From contig QIJM01000506.1 of NCBI GenBank assembly GCA_003232445.1, positions 1 to 7,303 of the forward strand: a DNA stretch of 7,303 bases, read 5' to 3'. Source of the DNA: Paraglaciecola arctica (GTDB lineage: Bacteria; Pseudomonadota; Gammaproteobacteria; Enterobacterales; Alteromonadaceae). Positions 1-5,573 of the stretch are shown here, piece after piece (position 1 is the stretch's first letter; the number at the start of each line of letters is the position of its first letter). Both the position numbers and the translations under genes were made by a program. Below the pieces are notes generated by a model, which had not been told where the DNA came from, ran no database searches, and was given only the letters and a program-made list of their open reading frames with translations.

Positions 1-262
1 TCATAAAGGTTGCAGTGCCGTGGTTAAAACATTCCGCTAGGTTAGGGCAACTGGCTTCTTCACATACCGAGTGCAAATTATTTTTACGCAAAGTTTTTTT
101 GATATGCTCAATTTTATCTGTATTGCGCGGCAGCTTTATTTTGATCCACGCAGGTTTACGCAACATCTCTGCCTTTTCAGTTGGCATGATGGTGATAGGG
201 ATATGTTTAACTTTTTCGTCATCCCGAAGTTTTACTCCGGCTTGCGGGCGGGCGTTAGTCAT
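1..262 (-). CDS. lipA: Lipoyl synthase LipA, N-terminal part (runs off the left edge)
   Basis: LipA is a cytoplasmic radical-SAM enzyme that inserts two sulfur atoms into the octanoyl chain on lipoyl domains, completing lipoate after LipB. Only the first 87 codons are present. The start is the ATG at 262-260, preceded at five bases by an AGAAGG Shine-Dalgarno (complement of 268-273). Visible hallmarks are the RKPxWIKIKLP segment near residues 35-44 and the auxiliary-cluster cysteines C67, C72 and C78 in SVCEEASCPNLAEC, matching C68/C73/C79 of the E. coli enzyme. The radical-SAM CxxxCxxC motif lies beyond the window edge. The start overlaps the end of lipB by 8 bases, so translational coupling is likely. 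Identification is firm; completeness of the gene cannot be judged. Confidence 0.96.
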   Translation of the reverse strand, partial: MTNARPQAGVKLRDDEKVKHIPITIMPTEKAEMLRKPAWIKIKLPRNTDKIEHIKKTLRKNNLHSVCEEASCPNLAECFNHGTATFM

Positions 263-902
263 TAAAGCCTTCTCTATATTCTTTGTGTATTATACCTAAT
301 AAGGTAGATAAATGATCAGTCAGTTTAGAGCCTGCTTCAGCGAGCGTGTCAGGACCATTAAGTTGTGCGCAATCTACCATTTCCAGACCAGCATAACCAC
401 ATGGATTTATCCGTTGAAACGGGCTTAAGTCCATGTTGACGTTCAAGGCCAAACCATGAAAAGAGCAACCTTTGCGTATTCTAAGACCAATAGAGCAGAC
501 TTTTTTGCCATCAACATACACGCCAGGAGCGTCCGCTTTAGGGTAGGCGTCAATCGCATAATCTTTTAGTGTATTGACCACACATTCTTCCAATGCAGTG
601 ACTAAATTTCTTACACCCAGTTTGTTACGTTTAAGGTTAAGTAACACGTACATCATTTGTTGACCGGGCCCATGGTAGGTGACTTGGCCACCTCTATCGA
701 CTTTTACCACCGGAATATCGCCGGGCACGAGCAGATGTTCTTCTTTACCCGCTTGACCCTGAGTGAACACCGCTTGATGTTCAACTAACCAGATTTCGTC
801 GGCTGTTTCAGCGTCTCTGTTATTGGTGAAGTCTTGCATGGCTTGCCAGATGGGCAAGTAGGCTTGAATACCTAATTGCCTGACAATTAATCTAGCTGAC
901 AT
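255..902 (-). CDS. lipB: Octanoyl-[acyl carrier protein]:protein octanoyltransferase LipB
   Basis: LipB moves the octanoyl group from octanoyl-ACP to the lysine of lipoyl domains through a cysteine thioester, the first step of endogenous lipoate synthesis in the cytoplasm. The 215-residue product is full length (E. coli LipB is 213). It has the RGGQVTYHGPGQ block at 70-81, the GKKVCSIGLRI segment with K134 (E. coli K135) and the catalytic cysteine C168 in RINPCGYAG (E. coli C169). The ATG at 902 aligns with the family N terminus (VRQLG follows closely). It lies 18 bases after the ybeD stop. The nearest Shine-Dalgarno-like stretch, AAAGAG, is about 12 bases upstream and overlaps the ybeD stop. 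The 3' end overlaps lipA. There is no sign of damage. Confidence 0.97.
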   Translation of the reverse strand: MSARLIVRQLGIQAYLPIWQAMQDFTNNRDAETADEIWLVEHQAVFTQGQAGKEEHLLVPGDIPVVKVDRGGQVTYHGPGQQMMYVLLNLKRNKLGVRNLVTALEECVVNTLKDYAIDAYPKADAPGVYVDGKKVCSIGLRIRKGCSFHGLALNVNMDLSPFQRINPCGYAGLEMVDCAQLNGPDTLAEAGSKLTDHLSTLLGIIHKEYREGFND

Positions 903-904
903 AT

Positions 905-919
905 AAGAGGTAAACTCTT
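905..919 (-). promoter_or_regulatory. Small hairpin that could cover the lipB ribosome-binding site
   Basis: In the ybeD-lipB gap the bases AAGAG and CTCTT (905-909 and 915-919) form a perfect 5-bp inverted repeat with a 5-base loop. In the transcript the upstream arm is the only Shine-Dalgarno-like sequence for lipB (AAGAG), and the downstream arm ends two bases before the start codon. Pairing would hide the site and could make lipB translation depend on ribosomes finishing ybeD. The stem is short and could be chance; the regulatory role is inference. Confidence 0.3.
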
Positions 920-920
920 T

Positions 921-1184
921 TTAGAGAACAACTTTAACCAGCTCTAGTTTAGCTAGTTCAACATAAAGGGTTTCCATATGTACTTTACTGGTAACCGTCA
1001 CGCTAAGTGAAATAGAGTGGTAAGTACCTTTTGAACTAGGTTTTACCTTTGGCACATAGTCACCCGGCGCATGAACCTGCAGGCAAGATATTACGTCTTG
1101 CGGCAAACGTTCGTGGGCAATACCCATGATTTTAAAGGTTTGCTGGCATGGGAAGTCCAGCAGTTGATCAAAATTAGTGTCCAT
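921..1184 (-). CDS. ybeD: YbeD-like small protein, UPF0250/DUF493 family
   Basis: An 87-residue cytoplasmic protein the same length as E. coli YbeD. It carries the family core HAPGDYVPKVKPSSKGTYHS near residues 38-57 and the ending ETLYVELAKLELVKVVL-type helix and strand. The family has an ACT-like ferredoxin fold and sits next to lipB in many proteobacteria; its biochemical role is not established, though a regulatory part in lipoate metabolism has been suggested from this placement. The ATG at 1184 follows the purine-rich GAGAGAAAG stretch and lies 14 bases after the dacA stop, so it is almost certainly cotranscribed with dacA and lipB. Two cysteines (C13 and C34) are visible, with no recognised motif around them. 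Confidence 0.95.
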   Translation of the reverse strand: MDTNFDQLLDFPCQQTFKIMGIAHERLPQDVISCLQVHAPGDYVPKVKPSSKGTYHSISLSVTVTSKVHMETLYVELAKLELVKVVL

Positions 1185-1198
1185 CTTTCTCTCGAATA

Positions 1199-2371
1199 TT
1201 AACTATCAAAGCCAAGCTGTAATTTGACAAAATCAATCATGCGATCGATAAATTTACCTTCTTTGACTTCTTGCAAAGCGACCAATGGATATTCAGCAAT
1301 ATCTTCGCCTTCAATTTGTAAGTAGAGTTTGCCTACTACTTCGCCTTTGGCAATGGGCGCTTGTAAGCTTTTGTCTAACTTAAAGTTAGCTTGCAAATTT
1401 TTGCTTTGACCACGAGGAATATTAATTGGGGTATCTTGCAAAATACCGAGGTCGACGGTTTCTTTGTCACCCATAAAAATACGGTGCGAAACAAAGCTAT
1501 CACCGGCTTTATAGGGGGTAATAGTTTCATAAAAACGGAAGCCGTATTTGAGCAGTTTTTTATTTTCAACTTTACGAGCACGTTCACTGTCTGCGCCCAT
1601 CACAACTGAGATTAAACGCATATCACCTTGTGAAGCCGAGGTAATCAAGCTGTAACCAGCATCTGATGTGTGACCTGTTTTTATGCCATCAACATTCAGA
1701 CTTTTATCCCACAACAAGCTATTGCGGTTGTATTGTTTAATATCGTTGAAGGTAAATTCTTTTTCAGCATAGATTGCGTACTCTTCTGGCACGTCTCGGA
1801 TAAGTGCGGCTGATAAAATCGCCATATCCCTTGGGCTAGTATAATGGTCACCGTCATGCAATCCATGACTATTAACAAAGTGCGTGGATGTCATGCCAAG
1901 TTTCGCGGCATGCATATTCATCATGCTGGCAAAGGAATCTTCGCTGCCAGCTATATGTTCTGCCATCGCCACACAGGCATCATTGCCCGATTGGATAATG
2001 ATGCCTCGGTTCAGGTCGGCTACTGATATTTTTTTACCTACCTCGATAAACATTTTGGATGAATCTGGGAAATTTTTTGTCCATGCTTTTTCAGAAATCG
2101 TTACCAAGTCGGTTTCTTTAATATTACCGTTGGCTATCTCTATGCCAATCACATAACTGGTCATCATTTTAGTCAAACTGGCGGGAGGCAATTGAATGTC
2201 AGCGTTTTGCTCTGCTATCACATTACCTGTTTGATAATCCATTAAAATAAAGCCTTTTGCTGAAACACTGGGAGCAGGTGGAATGACCACAGCAGCAGAG
2301 GCTGAAAAAACACACAGGCACAAGGCCATACTGGAAATAAAAGAACCGAAATATGTTTTGGATTTAAGCAT
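1199..2371 (-). CDS. dacA: D-alanyl-D-alanine carboxypeptidase (PBP5/PBP6 type) DacA
   Basis: This periplasmic serine peptidase removes the terminal D-Ala from peptidoglycan pentapeptides, limiting the donors available for crosslinking. The 390-residue protein has a signal peptide (hydrophobic stretch about 11-25, predicted cleavage after ASA at residue 26). The three penicillin-binding motifs are SLTK at 65-68 (nucleophile S65), SGN at 128-130 and KTG at 231-233. A C-terminal PBP5 domain follows (about 285-370), then an amphipathic helix (KFIDRMIDFVKLQLGF, 373-388) that would anchor it to the outer face of the inner membrane. Length and layout match E. coli PBP5/6. The ATG at 2371 gives a normal signal peptide; its ribosome-binding site is weak (ACGGTAG). 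It is the first gene of the right-to-left unit dacA-ybeD-lipB-lipA. PBP5 and PBP6 cannot be told apart here. Confidence 0.96.
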   Translation of the reverse strand: MLKSKTYFGSFISSMALCLCVFSASAAVVIPPAPSVSAKGFILMDYQTGNVIAEQNADIQLPPASLTKMMTSYVIGIEIANGNIKETDLVTISEKAWTKNFPDSSKMFIEVGKKISVADLNRGIIIQSGNDACVAMAEHIAGSEDSFASMMNMHAAKLGMTSTHFVNSHGLHDGDHYTSPRDMAILSAALIRDVPEEYAIYAEKEFTFNDIKQYNRNSLLWDKSLNVDGIKTGHTSDAGYSLITSASQGDMRLISVVMGADSERARKVENKKLLKYGFRFYETITPYKAGDSFVSHRIFMGDKETVDLGILQDTPINIPRGQSKNLQANFKLDKSLQAPIAKGEVVGKLYLQIEGEDIAEYPLVALQEVKEGKFIDRMIDFVKLQLGFDS

Positions 2372-2459
2372 TAAACTACCGTTTTTGAAAATGTTGTAAG
2401 AATAGAAGTCCTAGATATGTCTAATTCGACATAAATCATGACCTCAAATTTTGCACAAC

Positions 2460-2468
2460 AATATAGCA
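2460..2468 (-). promoter_or_regulatory. Possible extended -10 promoter for dacA-ybeD-lipB-lipA
   Basis: Reading the minus strand, TGCTATATT fits an extended -10 element (TGn followed by TATATT, one mismatch to TATAAT). It would start transcription near 2453, giving a leader of about 80 bases before the dacA ATG. No good -35 hexamer lies 16-18 bases upstream, which extended -10 promoters can tolerate. The location between a terminator-like hairpin and the first gene of the next unit supports the call; base composition is AT-rich, so chance is possible. Confidence 0.35.
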
Positions 2469-2562
2469 CTTTGAGGGTTAAATTGCTGCATCAACTGATG
2501 ACTAATCCTTAATAATATCGGGGCTTTTGTCAGCTTCAATGATGTGAGACTCAAAATGTTAT

Positions 2563-2592
2563 AAAAAGTTTAGGTTTACCCACAGGTTAACC
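2563..2592 (-). terminator. Weak intrinsic terminator-like hairpin after rlpA
   Basis: On the minus strand GGTTAACC, loop TGTG and GGTAAACC (complement of 2592-2573) form an 8-base stem with one A-A mismatch. After a five-base gap it is followed by five T (complement of 2567-2563). It starts 12 bases after the stop codon that the restored rlpA frame would use at 2605, the expected place for the end of the mrdA-mrdB-mltB-rlpA transcript. The mismatch and the gap before the T run make it a weak terminator at best. Confidence 0.4.
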
Positions 2593-2604
2593 CATGAAGT
2601 GAGC

Positions 2605-2753
2605 CTAATCGGCGTAAATTTTATAAGCGCCAGGATGGTCATTGCTTTTAAGTTCATTAAGCAACTTATCTGCCTCATGCTCATTTTTCATTGGCCCAAG
2701 GTGTAATTTGTTTTTCGAATCTGGTCTTGTAGGGGCGTTGGTATAATTTTTTT
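2605..2753 (-). pseudogene. rlpA: Out-of-frame remainder of the rlpA SPOR domain
   Basis: Downstream of the seven A (complement of 2747-2753) the frame one base later reads on without a stop to TAG at 2605. It contains KLHLGPM (the usual x-V-x-V-G-P-F second half of SPOR), then a helix EADKLLNELK and the ending AYKIYAD, as expected for the second repeat of a SPOR domain. Removing one A joins this to residue 220 of the main frame and gives a 267-residue RlpA. A -1 slip on the A run does not give this frame: it ends at a nearby TGA after LGQ. The coding character downstream shows the break is recent, is bypassed in some way, or is a sequencing error. Confidence 0.8.
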
Positions 2754-3409
2754 AAGCCACGGGCTAATTTGTCTATTTGTATTTTGTTTTGCAAAGCCGC
2801 CACTTGAATAAAGAGCTGTTGGTTGGCCTTATTTGTGTCTTTTATGATGATAGTTGGGGAACGTCCTACTGTGATTTTTCCCGCTTGATCCACGTGGATA
2901 ACGTCTACCTTTACATCGGCAACCCCTGTTTTAAGCATCTCTAACTTTAACGCTGCCGCATAAGACATATCTATTACCCGACCACTATGAAAAGGTCCTC
3001 TATCGTTAACCCTAACCACTACCTGCTTGCCATTTTCCAAATTGGTAACACGCACAAAAGAGGGTAATGGCAACGTTTTGTGTGCGGCCGACATTTCGTA
3101 CATATCGTAAATTTCACCATTAGCCGTTAAGTGACCATGAAACTTTTGTCCATACCAACTTGCTTGGCCTTCATCGCTGAAACCTTTGCCTGTGTTGAGC
3201 GGCTGATACCTTATCCCTCTTATTGTATAAGGACGCATATTAGCTGACGCGTATGGCTCATATTTAGCTACTGCATCACGGCTAGTCACCTTTTGAGGAA
3301 CTACTTTGGGAGCCGAGTCTTGATGTTGGTGATATCGGCCTTTGGGAGCGCAACTAACCAAAAAGAGCGTGACAACAATTAAGCCAAGACAACGAGTATA
3401 ATTTATCAT
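2681..3409 (-). CDS. rlpA: Septal ring lytic transglycosylase RlpA, lipoprotein, SPOR domain cut short by a frameshift
   Basis: RlpA is an outer-membrane lipoprotein; in Pseudomonas aeruginosa it is a lytic transglycosylase acting on glycan strands stripped of stem peptides, and its SPOR domain directs it to such strands at the septum. The frame shown encodes 242 residues. It has a lipoprotein signal with lipobox LVSC (lipidated C20), a linker to about 78, and a double-psi beta-barrel at about 80-172. The two conserved catalytic-site residues are visible: H110 in SAAHKTLPLP and D136 in VNDRGPF. The SPOR domain begins at LFIQVAALQ (199) but changes frame after residue 220 at seven A, leaving about 22 unrelated residues before TGA at 2681. 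The ATG at 3409 lies seven bases after the mltB stop with no clear Shine-Dalgarno, so coupling to mltB is likely. The barrel is intact; septal targeting is probably lost unless the frame is restored. Confidence 0.9.
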   Translation of the reverse strand: MINYTRCLGLIVVTLFLVSCAPKGRYHQHQDSAPKVVPQKVTSRDAVAKYEPYASANMRPYTIRGIRYQPLNTGKGFSDEGQASWYGQKFHGHLTANGEIYDMYEMSAAHKTLPLPSFVRVTNLENGKQVVVRVNDRGPFHSGRVIDMSYAAALKLEMLKTGVADVKVDVIHVDQAGKITVGRSPTIIIKDTNKANQQLFIQVAALQNKIQIDKLARGLKKLYQRPYKTRFEKQITPWANEK

Positions 3410-3416
3410 GGTAGGG

Positions 3417-4415
3417 CTAATCGATTATTTTAGCAGTTGTTGCAGCGTTGAACTCGTGTTTGAGTTGTTGGCTGAATTGAAATACTGCCATGGCATACAA
3501 CGGACTGTGGTTATAGCGTGTGATAACGTAGAAATTAGGTAAACCCAACCAATACTCTTTGTTATCCACTTGCTCAAATTCGAATAGTTTGACGCTCATG
3601 TCTTTACTTAAATTGGCCGCGACAATGCTCACCCCTGCGTCTTGTAACTGCGACCATTGATGTGAATATTTAAGCGATTTTGACAATAAATCCGAGTATT
3701 GAGTACCACTAACTTGAGCTTTAAATGCAACATCAGCATCAGCCTTCCAGTGATGCTTTTTAAAGTAGTTTGCGACACTACCTATAGCATCTACAGGGTT
3801 GTTTAATAGGTCTCGCACACCGTCACCATCAAAGTCCACAGCATAATGGCGGTAACTAGAAGAGATAAACTGACCCCAACCCATCGCTCCAGCATAGGAG
3901 CCCTTAAGCTCGGTTATATCAAAATTCTCTTCTTTGGCTAATAAAAATAATTGTGCTAATTCGCTGCGAAAAAACTTCGCCCTTGGCGGATAATGAAAGC
4001 CTAAAGTAACCAGTGCATCGAGTACTGAATATTTGCCTTTGTAAGTGCCATAATAAGTCTCAACACCAATGATCGCTACGATAATTTCAGCGGGTACGCC
4101 GGTTGCTTGTTCTGCACGAACTAAGGTTTTTTTGTGGGTTTGCCAGAATGCTAAACCTTTTGTTAGGCGCTTTTTAGTGAGAAATATGGGGTAATACTGA
4201 TGCCAAGGTTTGGCTTCCCAAGGTTTGGCAATGGATTGTAAAATAGCTTTATTTTTATTGGCTTTTGCTAAAGTCGACTCAATCACCTTTCGATCGAACT
4301 GATGTTTATCTACCATCAAATCAATAAACTGCTTTTGCAGTTCTACTGGGGAGGCTTGGATATTAAAGCCTGATATACACAAGCCTAATGCTAAAAATGA
4401 TCTAAATAATTTCAT
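3417..4415 (-). CDS. mltB: Lytic murein transglycosylase B (MltB/Slt35 family)
   Basis: MltB cleaves the MurNAc-GlcNAc bond of peptidoglycan in the periplasm, leaving 1,6-anhydro-MurNAc ends. The 332-residue product shows the family signature: catalytic glutamate E119 in IIGVETYYG (E. coli E162), the YSVLDALVTLGFHYPPR block at 129-145, the GSYAGAMGWGQFISSSY segment at 172-188, and an EF-hand-like calcium loop DFDGDGVRD at 194-202. The N terminus is a signal peptide with probable cleavage after IQA (21). The only early cysteine (C13) sits in LGLC, which lacks the small residue a lipobox needs, so unlike E. coli MltB it is probably soluble. The ATG at 4415 has a strong AAGGAG five bases upstream. 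It lies between rodA and rlpA and is probably cotranscribed with both. Confidence 0.95.
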   Translation of the reverse strand: MKLFRSFLALGLCISGFNIQASPVELQKQFIDLMVDKHQFDRKVIESTLAKANKNKAILQSIAKPWEAKPWHQYYPIFLTKKRLTKGLAFWQTHKKTLVRAEQATGVPAEIIVAIIGVETYYGTYKGKYSVLDALVTLGFHYPPRAKFFRSELAQLFLLAKEENFDITELKGSYAGAMGWGQFISSSYRHYAVDFDGDGVRDLLNNPVDAIGSVANYFKKHHWKADADVAFKAQVSGTQYSDLLSKSLKYSHQWSQLQDAGVSIVAANLSKDMSVKLFEFEQVDNKEYWLGLPNFYVITRYNHSPLYAMAVFQFSQQLKHEFNAATTAKIID

Positions 4416-4423
4416 GCTTTCTC

Positions 4424-4449
4424 CTTAAAAGTTAAGTCTTTTACTTAAC
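4424..4449 (-). promoter_or_regulatory. Nested inverted repeats just upstream of the mltB ribosome-binding site
   Basis: GTTAAGT (4431-4437) and ACTTAAC (4443-4449) form a perfect 7-bp stem with a 5-base loop in the rodA-mltB gap, followed in the transcript by four U and then AAGGAG. The second arm can also pair, over five bases with a three-base loop, with the TTAAG that begins the Shine-Dalgarno (complement of 4424-4428). The two pairings exclude each other: one leaves the ribosome-binding site free, the other hides part of it. The stem plus four U could alternatively act as a partial attenuator. The sequence shows the repeats; any function is inference. Confidence 0.35.
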
Positions 4450-4454
4450 CAAAA

Positions 4455-5573
4455 TTATTCTCGAGACATAATTCTTTTTTGAGTACTAATTGCCATCAAA
4501 ATACCAAAACCTGCTAACAGAGTCACCATAGATGTACCACCATAGCTAACTAAGGGTAAAGGGATACCGACAACAGGCAAAATACCCGAAACCATGCCCA
4601 TATTTACAAAAACATAAACAAAAAAGGTTAGGGTAATGCTACCGGCTAAAATTTTACTAAATGCATCTTGCGCCTTAACCGCTATCAACATGCCACGAAT
4701 AACAATAAATGCATAGATAGCTAGCAGTCCTACCACGCCCCAAAAACCAAATTCTTCACTGAACACTGCAAAGATAAAGTCGGTGTGACGTTCGGGTAAA
4801 AATTCCAGTTGTGATTGGGTACCTTGCAACCAGCCTTTGCCTTGTGCACCGCCTGAGCCAATAGCAATTTGTGATTGAATAATATGATAACCCGACCCAA
4901 GTGGATCACTTTCTGGATTGAGAAATGTCAGTATCCTTTGCTTTTGATAACCTTGCATCAAAAAAATCCACATGATTGGAGTAAAAGCAGAAGCAGCAAT
5001 AGCAACAAAGGATATAAAGCGCCAGCTCATGCCAGCTAAAAACAGTGCAAAAATGCCTGAGCAGGCAATTAAAAGCGAGGTGCCTAAATCTGGCTGGCGA
5101 GCAATCAATAAAGTGGGCACGGCAACTAATACAAAGCCAACCAGTATATGCCACGTTCTAGGTGGTAAATTAAATCGGCTAATATACCAAGCCACCATCA
5201 TAGGCACGGCTAGCTTCATGATTTCAGAGGGCTGAAAGCGAAAAACCCCTAAATCCAACCAACGCTGCGCACCTTTACTGGATACACCTACGATTAACAC
5301 GGCGATTAACATTGCTATGCCAATGACGTAAAAATAAACGGATAATTTTTGATAAGTCATGGGAGGTATTTGCGCCACAACTAACATCACGACAATTGCC
5401 AACCCAAGGCGTGTAAGCTGTCTTTGAATGAGGCCTATGTCTTGTCCCCCAGCTGAATAAATAGTCACCAAACCCACCAGCATTAATACAAGTAAGCCAG
5501 CTAACAGTGTGCCATCACAATGTATTCTGTTCCAAAAAGAACGACTGTTAGAAGCTAGTTTAGTTCTGAGCAT
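4455..5573 (-). CDS. mrdB: Peptidoglycan glycosyltransferase RodA (SEDS family)
   Basis: RodA is the inner-membrane SEDS glycosyltransferase of the elongasome; it polymerises lipid II into glycan strands in partnership with PBP2. The 372-residue product (E. coli 370) has about ten hydrophobic spans, roughly 22-40, 54-70, 80-97, 116-132, 142-158, 164-181, 186-206, 266-293, 303-330 and 336-362. Between the seventh and eighth lies a large periplasmic loop. It includes SEDS motifs: RWLDLGVFRFQPSEIMKL at 104-121, ARQPDLGTSL at 158-167, and FLPERHTDFIFAV at 258-270 with the essential aspartate D265 (E. coli D262). The ending PLPLVSYGGTSM is typical. The start ATG shares one base with the mrdA stop (TGATG), with AGAGG ten bases upstream inside mrdA, so the pair should be made together. 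Confidence 0.97.
   Translation of the reverse strand: MLRTKLASNSRSFWNRIHCDGTLLAGLLVLMLVGLVTIYSAGGQDIGLIQRQLTRLGLAIVVMLVVAQIPPMTYQKLSVYFYVIGIAMLIAVLIVGVSSKGAQRWLDLGVFRFQPSEIMKLAVPMMVAWYISRFNLPPRTWHILVGFVLVAVPTLLIARQPDLGTSLLIACSGIFALFLAGMSWRFISFVAIAASAFTPIMWIFLMQGYQKQRILTFLNPESDPLGSGYHIIQSQIAIGSGGAQGKGWLQGTQSQLEFLPERHTDFIFAVFSEEFGFWGVVGLLAIYAFIVIRGMLIAVKAQDAFSKILAGSITLTFFVYVFVNMGMVSGILPVVGIPLPLVSYGGTSMVTLLAGFGILMAISTQKRIMSRE

Noticed and set aside
15..299. Plus-strand open frames of 94 and 64 codons at the left end
   Set aside because: They lie antisense to the conserved lipA start and the lipB end, have no Shine-Dalgarno and resemble no family; the minus-strand frame is unmistakably LipA.
1375..2156. 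Several open frames of 60-90 codons on both strands inside dacA
   Set aside because: All are shadows of the DacA frame, which has complete SxxK, SxN and KTG motifs; none has a ribosome-binding site or recognisable domain.
2490..2501. CATCAACTGATG imperfect palindrome in the rlpA-dacA spacer as an operator
   Set aside because: Five-base half sites with no second copy and no match to a regulator site I recognise; too short to support.
2747..2753. Programmed -1 ribosomal frameshifting at A-AAA-AAA in rlpA
   Set aside because: The -1 frame runs to a TGA after LGQ and does not contain the SPOR remainder; only a +1 shift or loss of one A restores the domain.
4906..5235. Open frames of 82 and 87 codons inside rodA
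   Set aside because: Off-frame readings of hydrophobic RodA codons; no independent coding evidence.
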